Assembly (NCBI RefSeq): GCF_023370075.1 | Contig: NZ_CP097150.1 | Span: 605,210-669,209 of the forward strand | Source: Deinococcus sp. QL22 | GTDB taxonomy: Bacteria; Deinococcota; Deinococci; Deinococcales; Deinococcaceae | Direction of reading: 5' to 3' | DNA length: 64,000 nt | Shown here: positions 26,094 through 34,636 of the stretch, piece after piece | How positions within the stretch are numbered: position 1 is the stretch's first letter | Layout: every line of letters starts with the position of its first letter | The notes under the pieces: generated by a model | The model's input: the letters and a program-made list of their open reading frames with translations, nothing else | Told to the model about the DNA's origin: nothing | The model's database searches: none | Program-made: the position numbers and the translations under genes

Positions 26094-27014
26094 GTGTTCG
26101 CCTATTTCATCCGCCGCGTTCTGCAAATGATTCCGAGTCTATTGGGCATTTCGCTGATTGTCTTTCTGCTCCTGCGTCTGTCTGGTGATCCGGTGCGTCT
26201 CATGCTCCCGGAAGATGCCAGTCTTGAGCAAGTTCAGAGCCTGCGCACCGCCCTAGGTTTGGATCAGCCGCTCCTGGTGCAGTACGGGAAGTTCCTGACA
26301 CAGATGGTGACTGGCGACTTCGGTGAGTCCATCCGGTACACCAATCAATCTGTCCTCCAAATCGTCATCGAGCGCCTGCCTGCCACCTTAGAACTATCGG
26401 TCGCGGCCCTGTTCGTGGCGATCCTGATCTCTCTGCCTATCGGTATTCTGGCAGCCATTAAACGCAACAGTCTGGCTGATCGGCTTGCTTCTACGCTTGC
26501 CGTCCTTGGACGAGCCATGCCGAGCTTCTGGGTGGGCATCCTCCTGATCATGGTGTTTGCCACCCAATTCCAATGGCTCCCCGTGTCTGGACGAGAAGGA
26601 TGGACATCCATCGTGCTCCCTGCGATCACGCTTGGGATTTCTCTCGCGGCCTTGTTAATGAGGCTCTTGCGCTCCAACCTGATCGAGGTGCTAGGCCTGG
26701 ATTATATTCGCACTGCTCGGGCAAAAGGGCTATCGCCCCGAACGGTCGTCCGTCGGCACGCCCTCCGCAATGCCTTACTGTCCTACTTGACCGTGTTGGG
26801 TTTGGAGATGGCAAGCCTGTTGGGTGGAGCAGTGGTCACTGAACAGGTGTTTGCGTGGCCCGGCGTCGGTCTGTTGGCCGTACAGGCCATTAACAGTAGG
26901 GATATGGCTGTGGTGCAGGCGGTGGTCATCATCGCGTCGGTCATCGTGATGGTGACCAATCTTATGGTGGACATGGCCTACGCCCTGGTAGATCCCCGCA
27001 TCAGGTACACATGA
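26094..27014 (+). CDS. ABC transporter permease, DppB-like
   Basis: A 306-aa inner-membrane permease. The N-terminus MFAYFIRRVLQMIPSLLGISL is typical of DppB/OppB. Six hydrophobic helices follow, with the EAA loop ARAKGLSPRTVVRRHALRNA before the last helices. GTG start; AGGAGG lies upstream at suitable spacing, and an out-of-frame ATG at 26089 is ignored. It couples with the DppC-like partner (ATGA overlap) to form the translocation channel for the ligand of the binding protein. Confidence 0.93.
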   Translation: MFAYFIRRVLQMIPSLLGISLIVFLLLRLSGDPVRLMLPEDASLEQVQSLRTALGLDQPLLVQYGKFLTQMVTGDFGESIRYTNQSVLQIVIERLPATLELSVAALFVAILISLPIGILAAIKRNSLADRLASTLAVLGRAMPSFWVGILLIMVFATQFQWLPVSGREGWTSIVLPAITLGISLAALLMRLLRSNLIEVLGLDYIRTARAKGLSPRTVVRRHALRNALLSYLTVLGLEMASLLGGAVVTEQVFAWPGVGLLAVQAINSRDMAVVQAVVIIASVIVMVTNLMVDMAYALVDPRIRYT

Positions 27015-27874
27015 CCACCGCTCTTCCCCTCCAGCGCAAAAAACCGCATGTCGTGAGAAAATGGTTAGCAGACCCACTCGCGATTATTGGCCTGATTATC
27101 TTCTTGGGATTCGTTGGGATGGCCCTGATCGCCCCCCTGCTCTCCCCCTATGATCCCAGCCTTCCTGACCTGCGGGCCCGGCTAGTGCCTCCTGGAAGTC
27201 CAGGGCATCTCTTGGGCACGGACCAGCTCGGCCGCGACGTGTTGAGTCGACTCATTTATGGCAGCCGGGTCACCCTCATCGTGGGGTTCGGCGGTGTCCT
27301 GCTCACTGCGATTATTGGTGTCGTCTTGGGGCTGATGGCTGGCTACTTGGGAGGTAGAGTCGAAGCCTTCATCATGCGCTTGGTGGATACGCTCATTGCC
27401 ATCCCCAGTATCTTGTTGTATTTGACTGCTATAGGTGTTTTTGGGCCAAGTCTGACCATGCTGATCGTCGTCATTGGCCTGATTAACTGGACTACTTTTG
27501 CTCGCGTCGTTCGGGGAGAAGTGCTTGCCATGAAGCAGCGGGAGTTCGTGGAAGCTGCCCACGCCCTGGGTCAGTCTGATGTGCTGATCACGTTGAAACA
27601 TATCCTGCCCAATATCTTGTCCTCGGTGATTGTGGTGGCCACTCTGAATGTCGCTACCATCGTCATTCTGGAGGCCACCCTCAGCTTCTTGGGGTTCGGT
27701 GTCCAGCCGCCCACGGTGACCTGGGGGGGCATGTTGTCCGAAGGCCGCAACTATGTCGCCAGTGCTTGGTGGCTTGCTACGTTACCTGGCATGGCCATCA
27801 GTCTGCTGAGCCTGAGCTTGATTTTCCTTGGCGACCGCTTGCGTGATGTTCTGGACCCTCGTCTGAAGACCTGA
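27011..27874 (+). CDS. ABC transporter permease, DppC-like
   Basis: A 287-aa partner permease. The N-terminal membrane helix is LAIIGLIIFLGFVGMALIAP, followed by LSPYDPSLPDLRARLVPPGSPGH, the typical OppC_N region, then GTDQLGRDVLSRLIYGSR. The EAA loop is EAAHALGQSDVLITLKHILP. The gene overlaps the DppB-like stop. The operon stops here: no DppD/DppF-type ATPase genes follow, and 117 nt later an IS6-family relic begins. The transporter must borrow ATPases from elsewhere or the operon has been truncated. Confidence 0.93.
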   Translation: MTTALPLQRKKPHVVRKWLADPLAIIGLIIFLGFVGMALIAPLLSPYDPSLPDLRARLVPPGSPGHLLGTDQLGRDVLSRLIYGSRVTLIVGFGGVLLTAIIGVVLGLMAGYLGGRVEAFIMRLVDTLIAIPSILLYLTAIGVFGPSLTMLIVVIGLINWTTFARVVRGEVLAMKQREFVEAAHALGQSDVLITLKHILPNILSSVIVVATLNVATIVILEATLSFLGFGVQPPTVTWGGMLSEGRNYVASAWWLATLPGMAISLLSLSLIFLGDRLRDVLDPRLKT

Positions 27875-27990
27875 AAACGTTCGGTTGCTTACTTCTATCA
27901 AGAGTTTCCACGGTTATCCCAATCGCGTGTCACGCGGCGTGAAGTTGTTGTGACGGTTTTGGCAACTTAACCGCAGCAGGCTGTTCGTCC

Positions 27991-28641
27991 TTGACCGACC
28001 GCAAGCCCTACCGACACCGTTTTCCGCTCAGTATCATTCAGCACGCCCTTTGGCTCTCCCACCGGTTTCCTCTGAGCGAGCGCGATGTCCAAGAATTGCT
28101 GCACCAGCGCGGCATGATCGTTAGTCACGAAACCCTGCGCCAGTGGAATATCAAGTTCGCGCTGCTCCTCACCGAAGAGCTCCGCCACCGGGAACCCCAA
28201 CGGGGATCCCGGTGGCTCTTGGACGAGGTGTGCACCGAGATGGGTGGCAAAAGACACTGGTTGTGGCGGGCCGCCCTAGAATCCGGCGCGGTGCTCGGCA
28301 TCCTTTTGCAGAGCCACCGGGATCCCCATGCCGCGAAGACATTCTTTGAACGCCTATTCGTCAACTATGACGTTCCAGACGCCATTCACACCGACAAGCT
28401 CTGGAGTTACGGGGCGGCTATTCGAGAACTTCCCGTGCTCCACACTGTGGAGCACATCCAAGTCATCTCAACGGCGCGCTGCAATAACGTGACCTTGCCA
28501 TCCCATCGGCCTCCCCGCAAACAGGAGCGAAGTCAGCTGGGCTTCAAGAAACCTCGACGAGCGCAAGAATTCCTGGCCCTGGATGCCCGCGTCTCAAATC
28601 TCCACCAGCACACCCGTACCACTGTCCCCGCGCTCAATTGA
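27991..28641 (+). pseudogene. IS6-family transposase relic lacking the catalytic Glu
   Basis: A 216-residue frame matches IS6/IS26 transposases over most of its length: FPLSIIQHALWLSHRFPLSE, RDVQELLHQRGMIVSHETLR, then the first Asp in RWLLDEVCTEMGGKRHWLWR and the second in IHTDKLWSYGAA. Where the third catalytic residue is expected (family NNxxExxH), this copy reads NNVTLPSHRPPRKQERS, with Leu in place of Glu, so it should be inactive. Start TTG. A sequence like an IS end, GGTTTTGGCAACTT, lies just upstream at 27955-27968, but no matching right end was found. Confidence 0.75.
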
Positions 28642-28693
28642 AGAACGAATCAGCCCAAGGCCCACCTGGCTTGGCAACACGCCATTGATGCAA

Positions 28694-28712
28694 CGGTCTG
28701 AAGTTCAGACCG
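28694..28712. promoter_or_regulatory. Perfect palindrome, function unknown
   Basis: CGGTCTGAA-G-TTCAGACCG, 9+1+9, about 50 nt after the IS6 relic. It could be an orphan operator or terminator stem (no T tract). No gene start is close on either strand. Confidence 0.35.
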
Positions 28713-28969
28713 CCACTGGGTAGATTTGGCTTGCTCGATATTAAGGTGCCAGAACCGTGTGGGCATAGCGAAACTATATGAGCGGTTTTGGAGCTCGGAT
28801 CTCTAGATGACAGGTATGACCAACCGAAGACTTCGAAGGCTGACCATTGACTAATTTACGAAAGAGCCTCAGCAGTCCAGCGGAAGTTGAGCAATGAGTG
28901 CACTTTTGCCCCGCTAAAAGGAGGGCTTTGATTGCTCGAAATCTCAGTTTCCTGGCCTTAAATTGTTTA

Positions 28970-29221
28970 TCACGCGAGATGATCCACGAGCGGATCCAGG
29001 TCTGGGCGGTATACCTGTTTGATGTCTCCCCGGCGACTCTCAGGGTAATGCAGCCGTGCGCTCGCCAGCAGCCTAAAAGTGCGATCCACTTTTCCGATTT
29101 TCGGGGCCAGGATGTCGGGATCGAACGACTGATCTGGCAGGCAAGCATCGGCCCAAGCTAGGGCGTGATCCTGATGGAGCGCTTGGGGTGGAAGGGAACG
29201 TAGGGCAGGGTAAGGACAAGG
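28970..29221 (-). pseudogene. Gene fragment of unknown function
   Basis: The minus strand encodes PPQALHQDHALAWADACLPD, QSFDPDILAPKIGKVDRTFR, LLASARLHYPESRRGDIKQV, YRPDLDPLVDHLA, stop. Composition is clearly protein-like, but there is a stop just upstream and no acceptable start, so it is a broken C-terminal part of an unrecognised protein. The rest of 28713-29770, apart from the possible small ORF at 29292, holds nothing supportable. Confidence 0.35.
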
Positions 29222-29291
29222 TCACGGTGCGAGATTTTGCCGTCCAAGAGCGGCGCCCACCTTGGCCAGGTAGCCACTCGACCTCGCTACC

Positions 29292-29441
29292 ATGGACGCC
29301 CTGAAACGTGAAGGTCTGCAACCTACGGATAATCAAACCGTCGCCGCTCTGTTCAAGCTCCGGAAGGGCGACCGAGAACATCTCTATGCCTTGTATCAAC
29401 GAGCAACTGCGGTGCCGTTGCAGGTCAAAGCTCCTCCCTAA
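29292..29441 (+). CDS. Possible small protein, 49 aa
   Basis: MDALKREGLQPTDNQTVAAL, FKLRKGDREHLYALYQRATA, VPLQVKAPP. Composition and helical periodicity look protein-like, but there is no ribosome site and no conserved neighbour. It might be a fragment of a larger lost gene. Confidence 0.25.
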   Translation: MDALKREGLQPTDNQTVAALFKLRKGDREHLYALYQRATAVPLQVKAPP

Positions 29442-29772
29442 GTCTGCGCTTCCACGGGACAAGATGTGCCGTGCACCATGGACCGGACCATCCCTCCTAT
29501 AGAGCGGGCATCGGCTGAGGCAACGTTCCACGCTGCCCAGACGTAGCGACGTTCCTCTGAGGTGGAACAGGAGGTCATCGCAGCGGAACGTCACTGGCGT
29601 CCGTATGCGTTTTGCGCTGGGTCATGGGCTGCCTCCTGTGATTCGGGCTGAACTCCATGTGTGCAAAATCGACTTCCCCTCAATGGTGCGTTTGGTCAGG
29701 TTCAGCTTCTAGAAATAGCTTCGCTGGCGACGGCTGCCCCAAAATTTAGTGTCCTCCAACTTGCCACAACCC

Positions 29773-30453
29773 TTATGACAGCACTTCCGCTCGACGGTAC
29801 AGTTTCAGTGGCCTGCCGGTGTGCTGGTATTGCACGTCAACGCCAGCAAACGACAGGACCACGAGATACTCGAGGTACCGCCACGCCGTGATACGGCTCA
29901 CACCCAAGTGCTGACCTGCCGCTTCAGCGCTCCAAGCCTCTGAGCTTTTTTCCAGCAGCAACTGCACTTTGGCAAGGGTAGCGGCGTCGATGCCCTTAGG
30001 CAGATGAGTCACCGGATCATGGCGCAGCAATCGGTCTACACCAGACTGGGTCAGGTGAACCGCACTGGAAGCGGCGCGGCGTTGACTGTGACGCTGGAAG
30101 GCTGTCTGAAGCCGGTGGCGGTCAAATGGCTTGATCAGAAAATCAAGGACCCCGCTGCGTACGGCCGCCTGAACGGTGGGCAGATCATTGGCAGCGGTGA
30201 CCATAATGACGTCGGGGCTCGTGGATGTGCGCGGCAGTTGGCTGGCCCAAGTCAATCCATTGCCGTCCGGCAGGTAGATGTCCACCATCAGGAGATCAAC
30301 TGTCAGGTGCTGCAGGTCCTGCTCGGCCTGGGCCAGGGTACCCACCGCACTGACCACCTGGAATCCAGGCGTGTCCTCGACCAGCGTCCGGTGAATGGTG
30401 CGGACCAGGTCGTCATCCTCGATGATCATCACGCGGCTGAGAGGGGTGGTCAC
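29773..30453 (-). CDS. Response regulator, CitB/DcuR family
   Basis: A 226-aa two-component regulator. The receiver domain (~1-125) has the acidic pair in VMIIEDDDLVRTIHRTL, phosphoacceptor Asp in LLMVDIYLPDGNGLTW, Thr in VIMVTAANDLPTV, and Lys in FLIKPFDRHRL. The C-terminal HTH (~165-215) is EAWSAEAAGQHLGVSRITAWRYLEYL, the CitB-family output type. Its start overlaps the kinase stop, so the pair is co-translated. Family members control uptake of C4-dicarboxylates, citrate or related compounds; here the divergent Fbp/Afu-type transporter is the likely target. Confidence 0.92.
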   Translation of the reverse strand: MTTPLSRVMIIEDDDLVRTIHRTLVEDTPGFQVVSAVGTLAQAEQDLQHLTVDLLMVDIYLPDGNGLTWASQLPRTSTSPDVIMVTAANDLPTVQAAVRSGVLDFLIKPFDRHRLQTAFQRHSQRRAASSAVHLTQSGVDRLLRHDPVTHLPKGIDAATLAKVQLLLEKSSEAWSAEAAGQHLGVSRITAWRYLEYLVVLSFAGVDVQYQHTGRPLKLYRRAEVLS

Positions 30454-32090
30454 GGTCTATCCCCCGTTGCCGGGATGCTCACAATGAAGACGCTCTCGCT
30501 GGAAGTTCTGAAGTAATCCAGTTGACCTTCCAGACCCAACAGGCGTTGGCGGATCAGGTTGAGTCCCTGTCCACGGCCCGGCCCCTTGGTGGAAAAACCG
30601 GGCCGTTGTAAGTGCTGTGGATCTATGCCCGGCCCACAGTCACGGACCTCGAGTTGCAGGCCCTCGGCGTCCTCGCCAATCATGACGGTAATGCAGCATT
30701 CAGATTGGCTCTGTACAGCGTCAAAAGCATTCTCCACCAGGTTGCCGGTGATGAGGAGCAAAGCATCGATGACGGGTTCCGGCCAGTGGTCGGCCAGAGC
30801 CGACGCCGCGTCGACCTGCAGATGAATGCCCAGTTCGCGGGCGCGGGCAATCTTGCCAGCCAGCAGGGCCGCCAGTTGCGGAGGGGCGATGCCCGCCACG
30901 CTGTCACTGACCTGCTGGGCCTGACTGGCCTCGCGCTGGATCACCTGCAGAGCAAGTTCAGGTCGGCCGATCTGCATCAGGCCCGCGATGGTGTGAAGAC
31001 GATTGGTAAATTCGTGGGTCTGTGAGCGGAGCAACTCGACGTACTGTTGGGTTTGTGTCAACTCCTCGGCCAGCCGCACAGCCTCGGCACGGCCGCGAAA
31101 CAGCACGAGCCGCCGGTCACCGGGCAGCGGATAACAGGTAAGCAGGACCGGTTGTTTTTGCCACTCACTGGGCCGCTCTTGAAAAGAGGCTTGGCCCGTG
31201 CCGCCCAACAACTCGTGGAGTTCAGGCCACAGTTCAGGTAGGGCGGGCAGCGCTGAGACCTCGGATACGCGCAGGTAAGCCAGCGCCCGCGCGTTGGCGA
31301 GGGTCACGCGCCCGCCCGCCAACACCAGTACGCCGTCCTGCAGAGCGGTGAGGACCGCGTGATGCTGCGAGATCAGTCCAGAAATCTGATCGGGTTCCAA
31401 GTCAAACAGGTCGCGGCGCAACCGTCCGCTCAGGTAGAGGCTGCTCAGCAACGCGAACAGCAGACCCAGGCCGTACCACGGCAGCAGGCCCCACATCACC
31501 CGCGCGATCCCGGCCTGGACGGTGGGCAGCAAAAAGCCCGTGGATACCAGGCCGATGACGTTGCCGGACGTGCCCCGCACCTCCGCCTTGCCCCAGATGA
31601 AGTCCCGGAACTGCTGCACCCCCACCTCGACTGGGTCGCCGTCGGTCAGCACGTCATCCAGCCCACCTCCGGTGCTGATGCGCTGTGCCAGAACAGGGGG
31701 AAAGGGATGGGCGTAACGCATGCCCAGGCGTCCGCCCACCACCAGAAAGTCCGCCCCGACGTCTGCCCGCATGCGCTGAAGAAGGGGGTCAATGGGCAGC
31801 GGCACATCTGGGCGATCAAAATACGCCTTTACCGTGGGGGTGTTGGCAACGGTACGCGACAGCATCAGCGCACGTTCCCCAAATTCCTGGCGCGAACGCG
31901 CCGTCAGGGACGTGTACTGTACGGCGGCCAACATCAACGTCAGGACGGTAAACACCATGACCTGACTCAGAAAGAAGCGCTGCCACATCCGGAGCCTGCG
32001 CCAGCGGGCCGGGGGAACCGAGACCCGCGCCAGTCGCGCCGCGTCTGCCAGCGCGGGCTGGCGCAGCGATCCGGGACTAGAAACGCGCAT
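30450..32090 (-). CDS. Sensor histidine kinase, CitA/DcuS-like
   Basis: A 546-aa membrane kinase. Transmembrane segment ~35-55 (FFLSQVMVFTVLTLMLAA) is followed by a periplasmic PAS-like (PDC/CitA) sensor with EFGERALMLSRTVANTPTVK, ADFLVVGG, GMRYAHPFPP. A second membrane segment (~190-215, GLLPWYGLGLLFALLSSLYL) precedes a cytoplasmic PAS (~235-310). The dimerisation box QTHEFTNRLHTIAGLMQ holds the phospho-His, and the ATPase domain has NLVENAFDAV, DCGPGIDPQHL, GRGQGLNLI. ATG 32090 overlaps the end of the binding-protein gene by 14 nt. Confidence 0.9.
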   Translation of the reverse strand: MRVSSPGSLRQPALADAARLARVSVPPARWRRLRMWQRFFLSQVMVFTVLTLMLAAVQYTSLTARSRQEFGERALMLSRTVANTPTVKAYFDRPDVPLPIDPLLQRMRADVGADFLVVGGRLGMRYAHPFPPVLAQRISTGGGLDDVLTDGDPVEVGVQQFRDFIWGKAEVRGTSGNVIGLVSTGFLLPTVQAGIARVMWGLLPWYGLGLLFALLSSLYLSGRLRRDLFDLEPDQISGLISQHHAVLTALQDGVLVLAGGRVTLANARALAYLRVSEVSALPALPELWPELHELLGGTGQASFQERPSEWQKQPVLLTCYPLPGDRRLVLFRGRAEAVRLAEELTQTQQYVELLRSQTHEFTNRLHTIAGLMQIGRPELALQVIQREASQAQQVSDSVAGIAPPQLAALLAGKIARARELGIHLQVDAASALADHWPEPVIDALLLITGNLVENAFDAVQSQSECCITVMIGEDAEGLQLEVRDCGPGIDPQHLQRPGFSTKGPGRGQGLNLIRQRLLGLEGQLDYFRTSSESVFIVSIPATGDRP

Positions 32091-33426
32091 TGTAGGCGCG
32101 GATGATCTGGTCGGCGCGGGTCTGCGCCGCCTGCAGCGAGGCAGCCACCTCCGCGCCTGCCAGCACGCGTTCGATGGCCGCATGCAGCACGGCGCGGACT
32201 TCATAGAAGCTGCCGAACAACGCCCCCGCCGTGGCGGGTGAAGCACGCGTGCTTCGGAACTGATCGACGGCCACGGTATGTGCCTGACCAGGCTGGAGCC
32301 AGCCCTGCCGCCGCAGCAGGTTCACACTGCTCTGACGCAGAGGATCGTAGCCGCTCAGGCGGTGCCAGGACACCAGGTTGGCCGTGCCGGTCAGGTACAG
32401 CGCGAAGTCTTGGGCGGCGGCGGCGCTCCGCGGCGTGATCTCGCGTGGGATCCATAGGCTGCTGCCACCGACCACCATCCCCTGACGCGGACTCCCCTGT
32501 GGCACGGGCATCCGGCCCACCTGCACGGCGAACCCCCGCTGACGGCTGCCTGCCAAGACTTGGCCGATACGCGACGAAGAAGTCATCAAGAACGCCACTC
32601 GGCCTTTGAGAAAGAGCTGGGTGGCGCCCGCATTGTCCTCGATCTTGCCGGTGTTGACATAATATCCAGCCCGCTGCATCGCACTGAGCCAGCGCAGAGG
32701 CCGCGCGACCGCTTCCCCCATCAAGAAAGTCCTCGTAGCCCGGCTCTGCCGTCCATTGCTCCCGTCGACCCACAAGGCCCCTTGCTGTGCGCTCCACTGC
32801 TCAAAGTACCAGGCGTCCACTGGAAAGGTCATGCAGGGGCCAGCACTGCCCCCGCGCTTGAGTGCGCCACAGGTCTGCGTCAGCAGTTCAAGCGTATCGG
32901 GAAGCGGCCTCCCCCCCAGACCGGCCTTCTTCAACAGCGAGTTGTTGGCGTACAACACCGGGGATGACGTGTTGAAGGGCAGGCCGTAGAGCTGGCCTCC
33001 CACGCGGTAATAGTTCAGGACGGCCGGCAGATAATCACCGAGCTTTGCAGCGGCGGCGCGAGGAAGAGGGCGGAAGAGCATGCTGTCCACGGCCAGTTGG
33101 GTTCCCGCCTCGGAGATCTGTACTAGGGCGGGCGCTTTTCCCGTGCGCGCGGCCGTGGCCAGTGCCTGGAAAGCCTGCGGATAGTTGGCGTAGGCGACTG
33201 GCCTGACGAGAACATCGGGGCGCAGGCGATGAAAGGCGGCGGCACGCTCGCGGATCCAGCCCTGACGTGGGGCATCGGGGAAAATGTGCCAGAACTCGAT
33301 CCGGGTAGGAGCGGGCACGGCAGCGCTCTGGGCCGACGCTGACTTGCCCGCCCCAGCCGCACCGATGCAGGCCACCCCCAGCAGGGTTACCCAGCGTCCG
33401 ATCAACTGACGGCAACATCCATTCAT
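32077..33426 (-). CDS. Extracellular solute-binding protein (family 1) linked to a two-component system
   Basis: A ~449-aa exported binding protein. After a signal-like N-terminus (LIGRWVTLLGVACIGAAGAG) it reads RIEFWHIFPDAPRQGWIRER, then family 1 landmarks such as GKAPALVQISEAGT, YGLPFNTSSPVLYANNSLLK, LFLKGRVAFLMTSSSRIGQV and WIPREITPRSAAAAQDFALY. This is UgpB-like. It has no permease genes of its own; instead it is first in an operon with the kinase and regulator. I infer it presents ligand to the kinase as a co-sensor. ATG 33426 is supported by TACAAT 9 nt upstream; GTG 33477 is an alternative. Confidence 0.87.
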   Translation of the reverse strand: MNGCCRQLIGRWVTLLGVACIGAAGAGKSASAQSAAVPAPTRIEFWHIFPDAPRQGWIRERAAAFHRLRPDVLVRPVAYANYPQAFQALATAARTGKAPALVQISEAGTQLAVDSMLFRPLPRAAAAKLGDYLPAVLNYYRVGGQLYGLPFNTSSPVLYANNSLLKKAGLGGRPLPDTLELLTQTCGALKRGGSAGPCMTFPVDAWYFEQWSAQQGALWVDGSNGRQSRATRTFLMGEAVARPLRWLSAMQRAGYYVNTGKIEDNAGATQLFLKGRVAFLMTSSSRIGQVLAGSRQRGFAVQVGRMPVPQGSPRQGMVVGGSSLWIPREITPRSAAAAQDFALYLTGTANLVSWHRLSGYDPLRQSSVNLLRRQGWLQPGQAHTVAVDQFRSTRASPATAGALFGSFYEVRAVLHAAIERVLAGAEVAASLQAAQTRADQIIRAYNARF

Positions 33427-33461
33427 CTGCCCCGCATTGTAGAAGCCGCAAAGATCCGCCT

Positions 33462-33477
33462 GTGACACCAAAGTCAC
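33462..33477. promoter_or_regulatory. Inverted repeat in the divergent promoter region
   Basis: GTGAC-N6-GTCAC lies 17-35 nt upstream of the minus-strand -10 (TACAAT) of the sensor operon and on the far side of the transporter promoter. Position fits a regulator site shared by both operons. The spacing does not match the CRP consensus (it is 2 bp longer between GTGA and TCAC). Confidence 0.4.
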
Positions 33478-33625
33478 GTGCCGCCCGTGAAATCAATGTA
33501 CTAAAGCTTGAGTTTCATCCCGGCGCTTTGCAGACTGGGCTCGAACCACATTTTGTTTTTCGCCCAGTCCGCCCGTACTTTGCACGGCGGCCTCGCTCCT
33601 CGCCCCTAGTTTCCAAGGAGGCTCC

Positions 33626-34636
33626 ATGAAACGATTGCTGACCCTTACTCTCTTTGCCACAGCGGTTACGGCTGGCGCGCAGGGCAACCTGACTTTTGTC
33701 TGCGGCGCACAGGCCGACTGGTGTCAGGCAGTGGCCAATGCCTACAAGAAAGAGACTGGCGGCGAGGCCAAGTTCCTGCGCCTGTCGGCAGGCGAGTCAC
33801 TGGCCCGCCTCCGCGCCGAGAAGGCCAACCCTGGCTTTGACGTGCTGTTCGGCGGCACCGGCGACGTTCACGAAGCAGGCACGAAAGAAAAGCTGCTGAC
33901 CTACTACAAGCCTAGGGCGTGGAACGATTTGTATCCTGAATTGCGCCAACAGGTCAAGAATGCCTATATCCCGTTGTACACCGGGGCACTGGGCTTCGCG
34001 GTCAACGACACCGTGCTCAAGAAGCGCAACCTGCCCGCCCCCACCGACTGGCCTGATCTGGGCGATCCCAGGTACAAGGGCCTCGTCGCTATGCCCAACC
34101 CCAATACCTCCGGCACGGCGTATACGATGATCACTACCCTGATTCAGATTTACGGTGAGGATAAGGCGTTTGACCTGCTCAAGAAGATTCACAACAATGT
34201 GCCGCGGAATGGCTACACCCGTCCCGGCTCGGGAGCAGCGTTCTTAGCAGCGCGCGGTGAGGTGGCCGTGGGCGTGACCTTCATGCACGACGCAGTGGCT
34301 CAGAACGTGCGCGGCTTCCCGGTGCGGGCGGTAGCACCTAAGGCGGGAACGGGAACGGAAATCGGGGGTGTCAGCCTGGTCACCGGCGGCCCCAACGCGG
34401 GGGCAGGCAAGCAGTTCATCGACTTCGTGTTGAAGCCCGAGACACAGAAGCTGGCGGCGACGGTGCAGTCGTTCCAGATTCAGTCCAACGCCAAGACCCC
34501 CGTGGCTGCGGCCTCGCCCAAACTGGACAAGATCAAGCTGATCGACTACGACTTCGGGAAATGGGGCGAGAGTGCCACCCGCGCCCGCATCATCTCGCGC
34601 TGGACCAAGGAGGTCTTCCCATTACCACGGCGGTAA
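33626..34636 (+). CDS. ABC transporter substrate-binding protein, Fbp/Afu type
   Basis: A 336-aa exported protein. Signal peptide MKRLLTLTLFATAVTAGAQG, then LTFVCGAQADWCQAVANAYK and LSAGESLARLRAEKANPGFD, VLFGGTGDVHEAGTKEKLL. This is the AfuA/FbpA family (family 6-like, opening with a strand and GA...WC). Members bind ferric iron, phosphonates or sugar phosphates. The paired regulators suggest an organic anion or sugar phosphate more than iron; this is inference. AAGGAGG precedes the ATG. Its last codons contain the Shine-Dalgarno sequence of the permease. Confidence 0.92.
   Translation: MKRLLTLTLFATAVTAGAQGNLTFVCGAQADWCQAVANAYKKETGGEAKFLRLSAGESLARLRAEKANPGFDVLFGGTGDVHEAGTKEKLLTYYKPRAWNDLYPELRQQVKNAYIPLYTGALGFAVNDTVLKKRNLPAPTDWPDLGDPRYKGLVAMPNPNTSGTAYTMITTLIQIYGEDKAFDLLKKIHNNVPRNGYTRPGSGAAFLAARGEVAVGVTFMHDAVAQNVRGFPVRAVAPKAGTGTEIGGVSLVTGGPNAGAGKQFIDFVLKPETQKLAATVQSFQIQSNAKTPVAAASPKLDKIKLIDYDFGKWGESATRARIISRWTKEVFPLPRR

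Noticed and set aside
31359..32105. Plus-strand 248-codon frame opposite the histidine kinase
   Set aside because: Gln/His/Arg-rich antisense composition; the kinase domains on the minus strand are complete.
33462..33477. CRP-type site
   Set aside because: GTGA and TCAC halves are 8 bp apart, not 6; kept only as a generic inverted repeat.
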